A stretch of 64,000 nucleotides of DNA from Acidobacteriota bacterium. GTDB lineage: Bacteria; Acidobacteriota; Blastocatellia; Pyrinomonadales; Pyrinomonadaceae. The stretch covers positions 22,797 to 86,796 of the forward strand of contig JAHBSL010000020.1 of the NCBI GenBank assembly GCA_019639135.1, read 5' to 3'. The notes below the pieces were generated by a model. That model ran no database searches and was not told the origin of the DNA. It worked only from the letters and a program-made list of their open reading frames with translations. This document shows, piece by piece, positions 39,969 to 48,965 of this stretch (positions within the stretch are counted from its first letter, which is position 1; the number at the start of each line of letters is the position of its first letter). A program made the position numbers and the translations under genes.

Positions 39969-42776
39969 CTAATTCAGCCTAACTGGTTCGCCGAAGCCGA
40001 GTTCCTTCAGCCGCGGAAGCTGCGTTTTTGCGTCACCGACAACGAGCCAGTACATCCGTCCGGCGTTCAGGTACTTGCCCGAGAGTTCGCGGATGCGTTC
40101 GACCGTCATACCGCGAACGATCTGCTCCCGCTGCTTTACGTAATCCGGACGCAGGCCGTATTTGCTGATGTTCTCGAGCATATTCAGCTTCGCTCCCGAG
40201 GTTTCGAACGCACGCGCGTTGCTCTTTATCAGGAAGCTCTTCGTCGTCGCGAGGTCATCGGCGGAGAAATTCTTCGGGTAATTTTCGACGATGCTCTTGA
40301 CGAGCTGTGCCGCCTCAAGTGTTACGTTTGCGCGGACGCCGCTAGCGATGGTGAACGGCCCCGGTACCTTCGTCCCCGAAAAATTCGAGTTGATGCCGTA
40401 GGTATAGCCCTTGCCCTCGCGGAGTTCCTGCGTTAACTGCGAGGCAAACCCGCCGCCGCCGAGTATGTAGTTCATCACGATGGCCGGATAGTAGTCCTGA
40501 TCGGTCGCGGCAAGCGCCGGATAACCGAACCGGAAGACCGACTGGACCGCTCCGGGGACGTCATAGAAGTAAACCTTCGACTCCGCCGGCGGTGCGGGCG
40601 TCTTGACGGTCGGGACCGTCACGCTCTTTGCCTTCCACTTTGCGTTAAGCCCGGCAAGCGACTTGACCGTCCGAGCCTTGTCGATGTCGCCAACGATGTG
40701 CATGCGGGCTACCGAGGGCGAAAGGTTCTTCGCGTAATAGGCCTTCATGTCGTCAAGCGTTATGGCGTTGACGCTCTCGACCGTTCCGAGCGGGATCCGC
40801 GAGCGAATATTCTCCTTGCCGTAAACAAGCTCGTTGAACCGAAGCTGTGCGATGGCGTTAGGGTTTGCTTGTATCTGGCGGATCTGGGCGATCGTGCTTT
40901 GCTTGATCAGTTCAAATTCCTTCGCGTCCCAACGCGGCTCAAGCAGAATCTCCTCCACCAGGGCAAGCGTCGCCTCATGATTGCGGGCGAGCGTGTTGAC
41001 GGTTATTCGCACATCCTCGGTTCCGGCCGAGACGTTGATCGAGGCACCAAGCTGCTGGATCGCCTCTTCGAGTTCGGCGGGCGTCCGCTTCGCCGTTCCC
41101 TGCGTCATCAGGCGTGCCATCAGGTTCGCGACCCCGACCTTGTTGATGTCCTCCATCAAAAGGCCGCCATCGATGACGATCTCATACTGCACGAGCGGCA
41201 CTTCGCTATTCCGAATGCCGTAAACCCGCATTCCGTTGCGGAGTTTTTGCTCCCAAACGGTGGGGATCTTCACCTGCGGTTCGGCACCATAGGGCGGCTC
41301 GACCGAGCGGTCAAAGGTCGAAGGCGTTTTCTCATATTCGGCCTCGACGTTCGGGTCAACCTCGTTCTCGGCCCCCTGGACGATCGGCTCCTCGACCACC
41401 TCGGCCCGCTTCGAACCCGAAAGTGCGAGTTCGGCCTTGCCCTTCGGGACGAACGAAGTCGCAACGAAGTTTTTGCCCTTGATGTATTTTTCGTAAACGC
41501 GTTTGACGTCCGACGTCGTCACCGAAAGGATCGCGTCGATCTCTTTCGCTGCGAAGCCCGGATCATTGGCGAAGATGTTGCCCTGGGCAAGCTGTGCACT
41601 CTTGCCGAGCACGCTCGAAAGCGAATTGTAGAACTGCGTCTCCTGTCCGGCCTTGATGCGGTTAAGATCCTGTTCGGAAATGCCCTCTTTCTCAAATTTC
41701 GCAAATGCTTCGTTGATGGCCGCCGCTACATCATCGAGCTTCACATCGGCGAAGGCACGAACCTCAAGCTGCGTCTGGCCTGCAAGCTCCGATTCGTAGG
41801 TGAACATCGAAACGTTCGGAGCGAGCTTCTTGTCTTCCACGATCACCTGATAGAAGGGTGCCCGCTTCCCCTGGGTCAGGTAGGTTGTCAGAACGCTAAG
41901 AGGATACGAATCTGGATGGTACTGCTCGACCGTCGGCCATGCCATTGTCAGCTCGGGCAGGCGGGCGAAGTTGTCCTCGTGGAAGAATTTTACCGTCTCT
42001 TTGACCACGCCCGGCCGCTTCTCAAGCGGCGTGATGTCCTCGCCTCGTTTGATCTCGCCGAAGTATTTTTCAACCCACTTCTTTGCCTGCACCGGATCGA
42101 AATCGCCGGCGACCGTCAGCGTTACGTTGTTCGGCACATACCACCGGCGGAAAAACTCTTTCACATCGTCGAGCGTTGCCGCCTGAAGGTCCTCGAGCGA
42201 GCCGATGACCTGCCAATTGTAAGGATGATCGGCCGGGTAAAGTGCCTTGTCAATTACGTACTGCGTGTGGCCGTACGGGACATTATCGACGCCCTGCCGC
42301 TTCTCGTTCTTGACGACCTGCTTTTCCTTTTCGAGCACCGGCACGGTCACCGTATTGATGAACCAGCCGAGCTTATCGGCCTCCGCCCAGAGCATTTTTT
42401 CGAGAGCGTCGTTCGGCACCGTCTGCAGATAGTTCGTCCGGTCGCGGCTGGTCGAACCGTTCGCACCCGAACCGCCGATCCGGGCCGAGAGCTTATCGAG
42501 CCCGCCCTTGCCGAGGTTTTCCGATTCGAGGAAAAGCAGGTGCTCGAACATATGGGCGAAGCCCGTCCGGCCCGCTTTCTCGCGTGCCGAACCGACGTGT
42601 GCCGTAAGGTTTACGGCAACCACCGGGTCCGAGCGGTCAATGTGAAAGACCACATCGAGCCCATTCGGCAGCGTGAACTTCTGATACTCGATCTTGAAGC
42701 TCGGCTTCTGCTGGCCGAATCCGATCGTTGAAAGTAGAAGGGCGATTATCGCAAACGAAAATATCTTTCTCATCAT
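39969..42776 (-). CDS. M16 family zinc peptidase (two-domain, exported)
   Basis: 935 aa. A signal peptide (MRKIFSFAIIALLLSTIGFG) is followed by two insulinase-like halves. The first half has the inverted zinc motif HMFEHLLF (HxxEH) and the downstream Glu region, and is the catalytic half. The second half, from about residue 490 (KLRNGMRVYGIRNSEVPLVQYEIVIDGG), lacks HxxEH, as is normal for the non-catalytic half. It ends with an M16C-like domain. These enzymes degrade peptides in the periplasm or at the outer membrane. The gene is monocistronic. Confidence 0.94.
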   Translation of the reverse strand: MMRKIFSFAIIALLLSTIGFGQQKPSFKIEYQKFTLPNGLDVVFHIDRSDPVVAVNLTAHVGSAREKAGRTGFAHMFEHLLFLESENLGKGGLDKLSARIGGSGANGSTSRDRTNYLQTVPNDALEKMLWAEADKLGWFINTVTVPVLEKEKQVVKNEKRQGVDNVPYGHTQYVIDKALYPADHPYNWQVIGSLEDLQAATLDDVKEFFRRWYVPNNVTLTVAGDFDPVQAKKWVEKYFGEIKRGEDITPLEKRPGVVKETVKFFHEDNFARLPELTMAWPTVEQYHPDSYPLSVLTTYLTQGKRAPFYQVIVEDKKLAPNVSMFTYESELAGQTQLEVRAFADVKLDDVAAAINEAFAKFEKEGISEQDLNRIKAGQETQFYNSLSSVLGKSAQLAQGNIFANDPGFAAKEIDAILSVTTSDVKRVYEKYIKGKNFVATSFVPKGKAELALSGSKRAEVVEEPIVQGAENEVDPNVEAEYEKTPSTFDRSVEPPYGAEPQVKIPTVWEQKLRNGMRVYGIRNSEVPLVQYEIVIDGGLLMEDINKVGVANLMARLMTQGTAKRTPAELEEAIQQLGASINVSAGTEDVRITVNTLARNHEATLALVEEILLEPRWDAKEFELIKQSTIAQIRQIQANPNAIAQLRFNELVYGKENIRSRIPLGTVESVNAITLDDMKAYYAKNLSPSVARMHIVGDIDKARTVKSLAGLNAKWKAKSVTVPTVKTPAPPAESKVYFYDVPGAVQSVFRFGYPALAATDQDYYPAIVMNYILGGGGFASQLTQELREGKGYTYGINSNFSGTKVPGPFTIASGVRANVTLEAAQLVKSIVENYPKNFSADDLATTKSFLIKSNARAFETSGAKLNMLENISKYGLRPDYVKQREQIVRGMTVERIRELSGKYLNAGRMYWLVVGDAKTQLPRLKELGFGEPVRLN

Positions 42777-43003
42777 ATGTTTAGGGGCTCTAAGCCGAGG
42801 CGTAAATAGATGTTACGCATTAAGCGGCCGTAAGGTTTTTTCGACAAAGTGCAAATAACTTTCTTCCAATGATAGTTTTTCCCGCTCCGCTCCGCATTCT
42901 CTCTCGGATGGCCATTACGGCATCCAAGATAAATAACTAAGGAGATGGCATGATGAATTAAACGGTGGCGATGTACTCTGATGTTGAAAGACGTTGGAGT
43001 AGA

Positions 43004-43196
43004 GAGGCTTGAAGCTGAATTTTTTCATGCGGCTTAATGACCGCGTTAAGGAGACTAACTCCGATCCCGCTTCTCGCCCGCACCGCCACCATGAGGCAGC
43101 TCGAAAGAGTTGACCTCGAATAGGAGAATGGCACATTTGCCACCGTTAATCTACTCCAAAGCCGGACGACAACAAGAGATTTGGAGGGAAAACGGG
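43004..43196 (+). ncRNA. Candidate bridge RNA region of the IS110 element
   Basis: The non-coding left end contains a row of small hairpins: GCGG/CCGC (43029-43044), GGAG/CTCC (43050-43062), GAGG/CCTC (43093-43117) and TGGCA/TGCCA (43129-43142). In IS110 elements a structured RNA from this position guides target and donor recognition. No direct evidence of transcription can be read, so this is a candidate only. Confidence 0.4.
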
Positions 43197-44207
43197 ATGA
43201 GATATATCGGAGTGGATCTGCACACGACACAGATCACGGTTTGTTATTTGACAGAAGAAGAGGGGCCGACAATCGCGAAGTATCAGCTCTGCGAGATCGA
43301 GCGTTTTGTCGCGGGCTTGTCGCTATCGGATGAGATAGCGGTTGAGGCGACAGGCAACACGAGATGGTTTGTCGAGCAGGTCAGAGCGGCATGCGGCCGG
43401 GTGGTTTTGGTCAATCCGAGACAGTTTGACGTGGTGAAGAACTCGGTCAAGAAAACGGATCGGAACGACGCGATAAATCTGGCGCTCTTTTTGAAGGCGG
43501 ACATGCTGCCGGAAGTCAGAGCAAAGAAGGAAGAGGCGGATAAGGTGCAGTCTTTGGTGGGTACAAGGACGAAACTGGTGAGATTGAAAACGAGTCTTAT
43601 AAACAAGATACACGCACTGTCGGTATCAAACGGACGAAAGTTGAGGAAAACGAGCCTGGCATCGGAAAAGGGATTGGAAAAAGTTCTCGAAGAAGAATGG
43701 ACACAAATCGAACGGATCGAGCTGGACATAATAATCGAGCAGATCAGGTCTTTGAAAGCGGGAATCAAGAAGCTCGACACAGCGATCGCGACAGAGAGCG
43801 AAAAGTTGACAGGTTACCGCAACCTGGTTTCGATCTCGGGGATCGGGAGCTTATCGGCGGGCATTCTGCTGTCGGTCATCGGCGAGGTAAAAGACTTCGG
43901 ATCGGCAGACAAACTGGCGAGCTATTTCGGAATCGTGCCGCGAGTGTCGAATTCGAACGAAACCGTCAACCACGGGCGGATAACAAAACACGGAAACAAG
44001 ACGGGGCGGACAACATTGGTCCAATGCTCTCTTGCCGCGATCAGGAAAAACGATTATCTCAAACGGTATTACGAACAGATAAAGATGAGACGCGGCCACG
44101 GAAAAGCCAAAATCGCATTGGCCCGAAAGTATTTGAAAATAATCTACAGCACACTCACCAACAATTGGGTGTTTGCGGACTTTAACAATTTCGAATTGGC
44201 AGAGTGA
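43197..44207 (+). CDS. IS110-family transposase
   Basis: 336 aa from the ATG at 43197, preceded by GGAGGG (43182-43187); the frame is open upstream but has no such signal. The N-terminal RuvC-like DEDD domain begins MRYIGVDLHTTQITVCYL and includes VEATGNTRWFVEQV and KNSVKKTDRNDAINLA. The C-terminal IS110/IS116 Tnp_2 domain has GIGSLSAGILLSVIGEVKDFGSADKLASYFGIVPR. The length and both domains are complete, so it may be active. The codon style differs from the flanking M16 gene. Confidence 0.93.
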   Translation: MRYIGVDLHTTQITVCYLTEEEGPTIAKYQLCEIERFVAGLSLSDEIAVEATGNTRWFVEQVRAACGRVVLVNPRQFDVVKNSVKKTDRNDAINLALFLKADMLPEVRAKKEEADKVQSLVGTRTKLVRLKTSLINKIHALSVSNGRKLRKTSLASEKGLEKVLEEEWTQIERIELDIIIEQIRSLKAGIKKLDTAIATESEKLTGYRNLVSISGIGSLSAGILLSVIGEVKDFGSADKLASYFGIVPRVSNSNETVNHGRITKHGNKTGRTTLVQCSLAAIRKNDYLKRYYEQIKMRRGHGKAKIALARKYLKIIYSTLTNNWVFADFNNFELAE

Positions 44208-44251
44208 ATTCTTTGCTAATGGAGTAGAAATTCATCATAGGAGAACTAATA

Positions 44252-44371
44252 ATGAAGAACACAACCAAGAAGATCAAAGGAATCATGGGCTTCACGCTCA
44301 TCGAACTTCTCGTCGTCAGAGCATCGGCAACGATGCTTATCGGACTGCTTCTTCCGGCTATCCAGAATTAA
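44252..44371 (+). CDS. Short prepilin-like peptide (39 aa), probable truncated pseudopilin
   Basis: The frame starts with an ATG at 44252, eight bases after an AGGAG site (44239-44243). The peptide has a lysine-rich leader (MKNTTKKIKGIMG), the prepilin cleavage motif G-FTLIELLVV and a hydrophobic helix ending LIGLLLPAIQN before TAA. This is the N-terminus of a type IV pilin-like or DUF1559-type protein; in those families the helix continues into a globular domain, which is missing. It lies 24 bases beyond the IS110 right repeat. Either it is a relic cut down by rearrangement or a genuine mini-pilin. Confidence 0.6.
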   Translation: MKNTTKKIKGIMGFTLIELLVVRASATMLIGLLLPAIQN

Positions 44372-44426
44372 GCCCGGCGGTGCAACCGCTCAACAACGCC
44401 GAGGGTCCTTTCGAGGGCTCTCGGCT

Positions 44427-47400
44427 TTATTCATCTATCACAGGTTCCTGCTTTCGTGCTTTCCGCCGTTCAGCTTTCCACGCTTTTCTAACTGCCGCCA
44501 CGTCAAATTTATCCCGCTTGCCGTCGCGCATATTCTCCACCTCGTGCTGCACTCTGGCAGCGATCAGGCGATATGCCTCCGTGTTCGGTACGCCCTCGGT
44601 CATATCCCGCAGTTCCTCATAAGAAAGAAACCGCCCGATCTTCGCCCCGACCTTTGCCCCGATGCTGTCTCGTTTCGGGATGGTCATTCCCTTCGGATAC
44701 GCTTCGAACGTTCCCCAAAGGTAGATCGGAAGAATGCCGATCTTCTGATTCAAGGCCAAATAGCCGATGACCGGCTTGAACTCGGCGATCTCGCCGGTCA
44801 GGCTGCGCGTGCCCTCGGGAAAGATCAGGGCGTTGTAGCCTTCGTGTAGGATGCGCGTTACGTGGCGGAGCGATTGCCGCAAACTTCCGGTCCGCTCGAT
44901 CGGCACAAGCGTCGTGAAGTTGTTCATATACGCCCGCTTGTATTTCGTATCGAACCAATAATCCGCTGCGGCGACCGCAACGGTCTGCTCCGCAACGTCC
45001 TTGCCCAGTGCCCGCTTTACGAGGCCTGTATCGATGTGCGAGGCATGGTTCGGCGCGACGATGAAATTCACGTGGGCCGGCACATTGCCCTGGCCCTCGA
45101 TGCCCGTGTCAAGAACCTTCGAATAGAGTGTCTCTTGCGCCAAGTCAACCGCCGCGTTGCCGATCCGCCGGACGAGCGAAGGTATGTGGATCTCCTCTTC
45201 ATCCCTCTTCTCCTCGACCTTCGGCTCATCGGCCAGCCGCTTTGTCTTATCGACCCGCTGAACGGCGGTCAGCAGTTCGCGGACCGTTTGCACTTCATTG
45301 AGCGTATCGGGCGAAAGCACGCGTCCGCCGGCGTCTTCGACCGCCGCCTGCAGCTCAACGAACATCAGCGAATCAAACCCGAGATCGGCGAGCTTGTCCT
45401 CGACCGCAACGTCCGAAAGCGGCCGGCTCGAAACGGTCGCCACGATCTTCCGGATCCAGAGCATATTATCGTCGCCTTTCGATTCGACCACGGCCTTCGT
45501 CTTCTTGCGGTCGCGCTCCTCCAGTGCAATGAGCATCTCGACGACCTCTGGCCGCTTTACCTTTCGCGTCGCCGTCCGCGGCAGCTCGAAAGGCGTCACG
45601 TGCATCACCTTTACCCGCTTGAAGAACGGCAGCCCGGCCGCGACCTCGCGGAAATGTTCCTCGATCCGCTTGTTCACATCCGTCCGCGAAAGGGCGATGT
45701 CGTGTTCATAATCCGGTACGACGAGGGCCGCGATCTTCTCGCCGCCGTCGCTGTCCGGCAGACCGACGACGCTTAGTTCCTTTATAAAACCGGACTTGGA
45801 GTAAAGCTCTTCGATCTCGTCCGGATAGATGTTCTTACCATTCGAATCGATGATCACATCCTTTGACCGGCCGACGATGTAGAGATTTCCGTCCTCATCG
45901 ATCCGGCCGAGGTCGCCTGTCCGCAGCCAGCGGTCGTGTAGCACTGCCTCGGTCGCCTCGTCGTTGTTGAAGTAACCGAGCATCACGTTCTGCCCGCGAG
46001 CCAGGACCTCGCCGACGCCATTGTCGTCCGGCTCATCGATCTTCACCTCAACACCGGGAAGCGGCTTGCCGACGCTTCCCCGCAGGAGCTTGTTGCCCGG
46101 CCGAGCGACCGTAAGCACCGGTGACGACTCCGTCAGCCCGTAGCCCTCAAGCACCGTAAACCCAAGCCCGTGAAGGTCTTTCTGTACCTTTTCGCTCAGT
46201 GCCGATCCGCCCGAGATCATGTAACGCATCTTTCCGCCCATGCCCTGATGGATCGGGAAAAAGACGATCGGCCCGAGGTTGAACGGCGTGTTGTCGCGGA
46301 GCCAGGCATTGAACTCGATCATCGAATCCGCCGCGTCGGCGATCCAATCGCCGCGTTCGCGAAGCCGCGTCTTGATCCGGCGGTGGAGCATTTCCCAGAG
46401 TGCGGGCACGCCGACCATTCCCGTTACGTGCCCCTTCTCGATCGCCCGCGAAAGCTCCTCGGCGGTCAGGTCGTCAAGATATGTGATCTGCGTTCCGTTA
46501 GAAAATGGCGTCAGAAATCCCGCCGAGAACTCGAACGTGTGGTGCATCGGCAGAACGGAAAGAACGCCGTCCGTGATGTCCATATCGAGCACGCTCGAAA
46601 GCATCGAGACCATGTTCGTGAAGTTCTTGTGCGAGAGCATCACGGCCTTTGGCTTGCCGGTCGTCCCGGAAGTAAAGATCAATGACGCAACGGCATTGCC
46701 GAGCACTTTCGGAGGCAGCAACGCGAGCCGTTTTGCTTCCTCAAGCTCGTCCGGCATCTCAAAAACTTCACCGAACTCCCAAACAAACGGAGCGCGGACA
46801 CTCTTGTCCGCATCGCCGGTTCCTCCGGCGAGATCACCGGCATCTGCTGGCCCGCCCGCGCCATCCACGCCTTTTTCGTCCTTCGGACTCATGCGGACTG
46901 GAGTGTCCGCTCTCCATGCTGAGGCGAGCCTTTCTGCCAGATCGGGGTTTTCATTCGCCAGCCGCGGGCTGATCACGATAGCCGAGACCTCGCCCGCCTT
47001 CGCAAAATTGATGATCTCATCGACCGAACTCGCCGGGTCGATCGGCACGGCGGTCGCTCCTGCCTTCAGGATGCCGAAATACGTCATTCCCCACTCGGGC
47101 ATATTGTGCGAGAAAAGTATCACACGGTCGCCGGGTTTGATGCCCTTATCGGCAAGAAAGCCGGCGGCACGGAGCGTCAGCTCGCGGACGTCCTCAAAGG
47201 TGTACTGCTCTTTGCGGCCGTTGCGCTCGATCCGCATCGCGACGCGCGTCGGGAACCGTTTGGTTGCCGTATCGAAAAGATCGAGCAGGTCCTTATACGT
47301 ATGCGACCGCCGCTCCTGCGTCTTGAGCTCTTCCTCGAGCGTCGGCAGGACCCACTTCTTCATTCCGGGGAAATGGACCTTGAGCCAGTAGTCGTACCAA

Positions 47401-48965
47401 TCGAGCCGCTCCGGGTACCACGGCAGCAGGTGCTTCTCTTTTTCTTTGACGACCGCCATCAATGCCCGGACGTTGTCCGACCGATAAAGATATTCGTTGT
47501 CGATCATGAACGGCTTGAACATCGCAAAGGCGTGCATCGTCTCGCTCGTCGTCCGTTTGAATTCCTCGGTCGATTTCTTGAGGTCCGAAATGATGTTGCC
47601 GATCCGGCCGCCGCCCCAGCGTGGCGTTGCCCGGTCCATCAGGTCGTCGGCCCGCTTGGCGAGCTTGTTGAGCATCGGCGCCGAGGTCAGTTCATACGTA
47701 CGCTGCTTGACCGGTGCCGCCTCGATCATTCCGGCGAGCTTGTTGACGATCTTACTGCCCGTCTCTTTTTCTTCGAAATGCTGCCGCTTGTAGAGCCCGA
47801 CCAACCCGACGATGCGTTTCATATCGTTCGGGTTCGAATCGCCCGACGAGGCCTGAAAAACGAGCGGCGGATTATCATCGACCAGAGCGTTCATCGCCGC
47901 CGCAAGTATTACACCCGCAACCATATCGACCGGGATGATGTCGAGGATCAGCTTTTCATTGACCGGAATTATCGGCTGGCCGCGGAGTGCGATCAGGATC
48001 AGTGGCGCGGTCGTCGTGAATCCTTCATTCCATCCCGGGAATGGATAGCTTTGAGAGGATTCGACGATCGAAGGCCGCACGAGCGTTTTGACGATGTCGT
48101 CCTGCGAGGCGATGATCTGCTCCGCGAGCGACTTCGAATAGGTGTAGATGTTCGTCCAGCCCCAATATTCGGCACGCTCGGCACCTAGTTCGGTCGTCCG
48201 CTCGCGGATCCACATTTTGCGTTCGCGGAAGATGGCGGATTTCAGCTCGGCCTCGTCATCGGGGTCGCGGCCCTCTTCGATAAATCGCTTGCGGGCCTGC
48301 TCGCGAAACTTCGCGGCCTGGACGGCGTCGTCGGCTTCCTGCCGTGCCTGCTCGGATAAACGTGCGCAGTCCTCGACCTCGCGATTGACATCGAACGTCG
48401 TGCCGACAAGCTCGTTCTTTCGAGGAAAATAACCGACCACCGGCTCGTTTTCCCAGATCGCACCGCTCCGCTTGCCCGCGACGAAACACGTAGAAACATG
48501 AACAACACGCGGCTTTTTCATCATCCGGGCGAGCTTGATGATGTTGTTCGAACCGACGACGTTGGTCCTTAAGGCAGACTCGAGCGGCGGGTTGAACGTA
48601 ACGTTGCCGGCACCGTTGATAATGATGTCCGTCTCGGCCATTATCGCCGCGGCCTGCTCTTCGCTCATTCCGAGATACTCGTTTCCGACGTCGCCATTGA
48701 CCGGCACGACCTTTTCGCGGATGAACTCCTCGAACTTCTCGCCGTATTTTTCGCGCAGCGGATCGAACGTCGGCGAGGTTACGATGCTCGTCCAGAACCG
48801 CGTCGTCGATTCGTTCTCATCCCGCGCCCGAACGGTCGCATAGACCTTCCCGACATCCGGGAAATTATTGAGCAGCATCGAGAGGGTTACCTTCCCGACG
48901 AACCCCGTCCCGCCAATAAAAAAGATCGTCTTGCCCTTAAATATTTCTGTTGGTGATAATTTCAT
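44427..48965 (-). CDS. FAR-type reductase / AMP-ligase / ACP / PlsC acyltransferase fusion
   Basis: 1512 aa. Order: extended-SDR fatty acyl reductase-type domain (about 8-430; IFFIGGTGFVGKVTL, VSTCFVAGKR, YTYSKSLAEQI); AMP-forming acyl ligase (about 550-1140; SLIFTSGTTGKPKAVML near 763, VLEGYGLTESSPVL, GRSKDVIIDSNGKNIYPDEIEE); acyl-carrier domain with the phosphopantetheine Ser in LGFDSLMF near 1197; and PlsC-like acyltransferase (about 1280-1480; NHASHID with HxxxxD near 1305, FPEGTRS near 1382). It could activate, carry, reduce and transfer an acyl chain on one polypeptide. The multidomain ElbD of Myxococcus ether-lipid synthesis is a known comparable case; a role in ether or unusual lipids here is inference. 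A repeat-derived insert lies in the ligase at about 684-726. Confidence 0.9.
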   Translation of the reverse strand: MKLSPTEIFKGKTIFFIGGTGFVGKVTLSMLLNNFPDVGKVYATVRARDENESTTRFWTSIVTSPTFDPLREKYGEKFEEFIREKVVPVNGDVGNEYLGMSEEQAAAIMAETDIIINGAGNVTFNPPLESALRTNVVGSNNIIKLARMMKKPRVVHVSTCFVAGKRSGAIWENEPVVGYFPRKNELVGTTFDVNREVEDCARLSEQARQEADDAVQAAKFREQARKRFIEEGRDPDDEAELKSAIFRERKMWIRERTTELGAERAEYWGWTNIYTYSKSLAEQIIASQDDIVKTLVRPSIVESSQSYPFPGWNEGFTTTAPLILIALRGQPIIPVNEKLILDIIPVDMVAGVILAAAMNALVDDNPPLVFQASSGDSNPNDMKRIVGLVGLYKRQHFEEKETGSKIVNKLAGMIEAAPVKQRTYELTSAPMLNKLAKRADDLMDRATPRWGGGRIGNIISDLKKSTEEFKRTTSETMHAFAMFKPFMIDNEYLYRSDNVRALMAVVKEKEKHLLPWYPERLDWYDYWLKVHFPGMKKWVLPTLEEELKTQERRSHTYKDLLDLFDTATKRFPTRVAMRIERNGRKEQYTFEDVRELTLRAAGFLADKGIKPGDRVILFSHNMPEWGMTYFGILKAGATAVPIDPASSVDEIINFAKAGEVSAIVISPRLANENPDLAERLASAWRADTPVRMSPKDEKGVDGAGGPADAGDLAGGTGDADKSVRAPFVWEFGEVFEMPDELEEAKRLALLPPKVLGNAVASLIFTSGTTGKPKAVMLSHKNFTNMVSMLSSVLDMDITDGVLSVLPMHHTFEFSAGFLTPFSNGTQITYLDDLTAEELSRAIEKGHVTGMVGVPALWEMLHRRIKTRLRERGDWIADAADSMIEFNAWLRDNTPFNLGPIVFFPIHQGMGGKMRYMISGGSALSEKVQKDLHGLGFTVLEGYGLTESSPVLTVARPGNKLLRGSVGKPLPGVEVKIDEPDDNGVGEVLARGQNVMLGYFNNDEATEAVLHDRWLRTGDLGRIDEDGNLYIVGRSKDVIIDSNGKNIYPDEIEELYSKSGFIKELSVVGLPDSDGGEKIAALVVPDYEHDIALSRTDVNKRIEEHFREVAAGLPFFKRVKVMHVTPFELPRTATRKVKRPEVVEMLIALEERDRKKTKAVVESKGDDNMLWIRKIVATVSSRPLSDVAVEDKLADLGFDSLMFVELQAAVEDAGGRVLSPDTLNEVQTVRELLTAVQRVDKTKRLADEPKVEEKRDEEEIHIPSLVRRIGNAAVDLAQETLYSKVLDTGIEGQGNVPAHVNFIVAPNHASHIDTGLVKRALGKDVAEQTVAVAAADYWFDTKYKRAYMNNFTTLVPIERTGSLRQSLRHVTRILHEGYNALIFPEGTRSLTGEIAEFKPVIGYLALNQKIGILPIYLWGTFEAYPKGMTIPKRDSIGAKVGAKIGRFLSYEELRDMTEGVPNTEAYRLIAARVQHEVENMRDGKRDKFDVAAVRKAWKAERRKARKQEPVIDE
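46789..46915 (-). repeat. In-frame inverted-repeat element inside the ligase fusion gene
   Basis: A 23-base arm at 46789-46811 (starting GGAGCGCGGACACT) matches the reverse complement of 46893-46915 (ending GTGTCCGCTCTCC) at 20 of 23 positions. The 127-base element codes for about 42 Gly/Asp/Ala-rich residues between the ERL and FVWEF segments of the AMP-ligase, without a stop. Confidence 0.8.

Larger units (their letters stand above)
42996..44228 (+). mobile_element. IS110-family insertion element
   Basis: The transposase ORF 43197-44207 is flanked by an 8-base direct repeat GGAGTAGA at 42996-43003 and 44221-44228, which may be the target or end sequence; an inverted copy TCTACTCC lies at 43151-43158. 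About 190 non-coding bases precede the ORF and only 13 follow it before the right repeat. This asymmetry is normal for IS110 elements, which lack terminal inverted repeats. The exact ends are inferred. Confidence 0.65.

Noticed and set aside
40698..42731. A 677-codon open frame on the plus strand
   Set aside because: It is antisense to the M16 peptidase gene, which has a signal peptide and HxxEH motif. The open frame is a by-product of GC-rich codon use and has no family features.
47106..48188. A 360-codon plus-strand frame opposite the ligase fusion
   Set aside because: Shadow of the well-supported reductase/ligase gene; Arg-rich translation without domains.
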